Positions 47,623-49,120 of a DNA stretch of 49,120 nucleotides are shown here, in pieces. A program made the translations under genes and the position numbers. How positions within the stretch are numbered: the stretch's first letter is position 1; each line of letters opens with the position of its first letter. A model generated the notes under the pieces. That model was given only the letters and a program-made list of their open reading frames with translations. It had not been told where the DNA came from and ran no database searches. Origin of the DNA: Verrucomicrobiota bacterium. Its GTDB lineage: Bacteria > Verrucomicrobiota > Verrucomicrobiia > Opitutales > Opitutaceae. The stretch covers positions 1 to 49,120 of the forward strand of contig JAEKKV010000027.1 of the NCBI GenBank assembly GCA_019510185.1. Direction: 5' to 3'.

Positions 47623-47630
47623 CCGAATTG

Positions 47631-47690
47631 CCCGGCATGGCGCCACCGCGCGCCATGTCGGGTGGTTTACGACACGTGCCGGTCGTTTTT
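47631..47690 (+). terminator. Two hairpins after the integrase gene
   Basis: The first stem (CCCGGCATGGCGC, 47631-47643 with GCGCCATGTCGGG, 47650-47662) has 13 pairs including one G-T. The second (ACGAC 47669-47673 with GTCGT 47682-47686) is followed by TTTT. The pair sits 8 bp after the integrase stop and looks like a termination region. Confidence 0.65.
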
Positions 47691-47760
47691 GCGACGGCCA
47701 GCAGGCACCGCATCCCGTCACTCGCTGCGTTTACACCGGCGCAAGGGCATGGAAACGCAA

Positions 47761-48747
47761 CTACTGCTCTACCGTTGGGAGTTCGAGTCCGGGGTAATAC
47801 TTTTGAAGTTGCTCGGCAGAAAGGGCGAAACTGATGGGCGCGAAATAAGCTAGGTCTTCTGAATCGGGTCTCGCGAAAAAATGCTCGATGTAGCCAAGAG
47901 TTGGTTGAGTTATGACAGCGAAGGTTTCGTCCAAAGAGGTGCACGGCGCATACAAGGCTACGGCAGACACGTTAGGTGATTTTTGAAGCCAATCCCGCAC
48001 GACGGAGCGAACGTCTCGGTTGATTGGCCCGAAAAGTTGGATGCAGCCGATATTGAGAGATTCGGGCGGAGAAGCTGGTTTGAACTTGTCCACCGCATCA
48101 AAAAGCGAAGCCGGCTTGATTCGGACATCACCGATAAATCGCCCAACGTCGCCAGGCCGACGCTTGACCTCAAGACGCAGCGTAACGTCAGCAGTGGTCC
48201 TAGCTAGCCAGTCGATGTTTTTGCTTTTGGGTCGAGAGGGTTCCACGGGCACGGCGTAGCCCACAGATGAATTCACCAGTCCTACGACCTTAGAGAGCCA
48301 CCATAGCTCGCAGAGAGTGTTATTGTGTTGGTTGGGATCACGCAGGTCCTCTTTGAATTTATGAGGCCAAAGATGAGGGATATGCTGGTGGGCCCATTCC
48401 GATATCTTCGAGAAATACAGCAGGCTTCCCTGATCGAATCCGGCACCCGCCATCGCCACCACCCGACGGTCTCCGGTCCCGGCTTTATTGATGTCGCAAT
48501 CGCTGCCGAGCAGGCGATAGCCAGCGTAAGGTAGCCGATGGTCAGCCGATACTGGTAACCACTCCGCCGTTAATTCAAATTTCAGACCGATACTGGCGAA
48601 ATCCGCCTCGACCCATCGAGCCCTCTGCTCGACTTGAGCGGTCGTTAAAAATGCATAGCCTTGGGCGGCAAAACGGAGGCACTGGAGGATGTCCGGCATG
48701 ACAGCCTCTTGATGCACGCCGTATGATCTGGAGTCGATCATACGCAT
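47761..48747 (-). CDS. Accessory protein with apparent PD-(D/E)XK nuclease core
   Basis: A 328-residue protein with no signal peptide. The middle fits a PD-(D/E)XK fold: Glu147 in a helix (TLCELWWLSKVVGLV), Asp179 (SKNIDWLAR) and Glu193-x-Lys195 (TLRLEVKRR) on the next strand. This is the order and spacing typical of restriction- or repair-type nucleases, but no specific family is recognised. N-terminal 130 residues contain aromatic-rich segments of unknown role. The start may be 48747, 48741 or 48699 (MPDILQCLRF). It lies on the opposite strand to the integrase in an island, and may serve defence, DNA repair or element upkeep. Confidence 0.7.
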   Translation of the reverse strand: MRMIDSRSYGVHQEAVMPDILQCLRFAAQGYAFLTTAQVEQRARWVEADFASIGLKFELTAEWLPVSADHRLPYAGYRLLGSDCDINKAGTGDRRVVAMAGAGFDQGSLLYFSKISEWAHQHIPHLWPHKFKEDLRDPNQHNNTLCELWWLSKVVGLVNSSVGYAVPVEPSRPKSKNIDWLARTTADVTLRLEVKRRPGDVGRFIGDVRIKPASLFDAVDKFKPASPPESLNIGCIQLFGPINRDVRSVVRDWLQKSPNVSAVALYAPCTSLDETFAVITQPTLGYIEHFFARPDSEDLAYFAPISFALSAEQLQKYYPGLELPTVEQ

Positions 48748-48786
48748 ATTGCGGCCGCACTATTCTCGCCTACCAGAAAACGCAAA

Positions 48787-48812
48787 GCGGCGGTCGCTAA
48801 TGCGACCGCCGC
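48787..48812 (-). terminator. Hairpin after the truncated 3' gene
   Basis: GCGGCGGTCGC (48787-48797) and GCGACCGCCGC (48802-48812) form a perfect 11-bp stem with loop TAAT. On the minus strand it is followed by TTTGCGTTTTC, so it fits a terminator for the gene ending at 48830. Confidence 0.75.
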
Positions 48813-48829
48813 CGAACGAAAACCCACGG

Positions 48830-49120
48830 TCACGGGGTCACACCGCGACTCTGCACCGCCTGGTTTAACGCGAACGATTTGGCGGCCGTGATGAACGCCC
48901 GTTCGCGATTTTCCGGAGGCACGTTGCGGATGCGCTGTTCCACCTTGGCCTTGATTTCGGGGTTCTCCTCCACCCAGGCCACGATTTCCTGATTCCGTTG
49001 GTTCGTGTATTCCGACCGCTGCATCTTTCCGAGCATGAGCTTGCGGATCAGCTCATCTTTGCTGAGCCCGTTGTAATACTCAACGAGCTTGGGATTCTCC
49101 CCGATGAACGCGTCGAGTTT
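48830..49120 (-). CDS. Hypothetical protein, N-terminus beyond the window
   Basis: The frame is open to the window edge, so only the last 96 residues are seen (KLDAFIGENPKLVEYYNGLS onward, ending QAVQSRGVTP). A methionine at 49036 exists, but the upstream residues look like real coding sequence. The protein is helical and charged (NPEIKAKVEQRIRNVPPENR), with no visible membrane segment. Family unknown. It belongs to the region downstream of the integrase. Confidence 0.65.
   Translation of the reverse strand, partial: KLDAFIGENPKLVEYYNGLSKDELIRKLMLGKMQRSEYTNQRNQEIVAWVEENPEIKAKVEQRIRNVPPENRERAFITAAKSFALNQAVQSRGVTP

Noticed and set aside
47771..47796. tRNA T-arm-like stretch (GGGAGTTCGAGTCC) downstream of the integrase
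   Set aside because: It is the reverse complement of the end of the nuclease-like gene (PGLELPTVEQ), no acceptor or anticodon stems can be drawn, and it does not repeat the tRNA-Ser 3' end, so it is not attR.

Overview
The window is GC-rich chromosomal DNA that most likely comes from a member of the Opitutaceae (Verrucomicrobiota). The main reasons are the first gene, a giant secreted esterase with LamG-like modules and a C-terminal region resembling the verrucomicrobial TIGR02597 family, and the general style of the housekeeping proteins. Species cannot be fixed from sequence reading alone. Most starts lack an obvious Shine-Dalgarno sequence, so start choices rest on protein alignment knowledge and gene spacing.

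Layout: (1) 1-7846, plus strand: the 5'-truncated esterase, an exported amidase-family enzyme, a hypothetical protein, a PhnA-like zinc-ribbon protein and a doubtful 43-residue ORF. (2) 7847-22391, almost entirely minus strand. In transcription order: an Lrp/AsnC regulator, an aminotransferase, Der GTPase overlapping a mutarotase-like protein, Fmt, an exported LysM protein, ParB, a SulP transporter, SecG, a LolA-like protein, a HAD phosphatase, a ribbon-helix-helix protein, a second aminotransferase and a hybrid histidine kinase. (3) 22541-26623, plus: Ffh (SRP), an exported hypothetical, and a DNA alkylation repair pair (Ada-AlkA fusion overlapping Ogt). (4) 26625-32582, minus: PEP carboxylase, glycogen branching enzyme and TrpF. 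(5) 32732-37726, plus: LptD-like outer-membrane protein, RsmB-like rRNA methyltransferase, ScpA, two small unknown proteins and thioredoxin, closed by a clear terminator. (6) 37783-45180, minus, in transcription order: an acylphosphatase/ABC exporter operon with a TPR-like partner, then sulfate activation cysC-cysD-cysN continuing into a small membrane protein and MenA. (7) 45355-46355, plus: an acidic conserved-looking protein and tRNA-Ser(GCU). (8) 46356-49120: an integrase directly behind the tRNA, a minus-strand gene with an apparent PD-(D/E)XK nuclease core, and a protein cut by the window end. This is the left edge of an integrated element.

Functional links: SulP plus CysCDN give possible sulfate or anion uptake and activation. 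SecG, Ffh, the LolA-like protein and LptD belong to export and envelope biogenesis. ParB and ScpA belong to chromosome segregation. Der, Fmt and RsmB belong to ribosome and translation maturation. No complete novel system is visible. The best leads are the tRNA-Ser island with its nuclease-like gene, a palindromic cluster of 10-bp ATTAGTG repeats between asnC and ffh, and several conserved-looking genes of unknown function translationally coupled to core genes.
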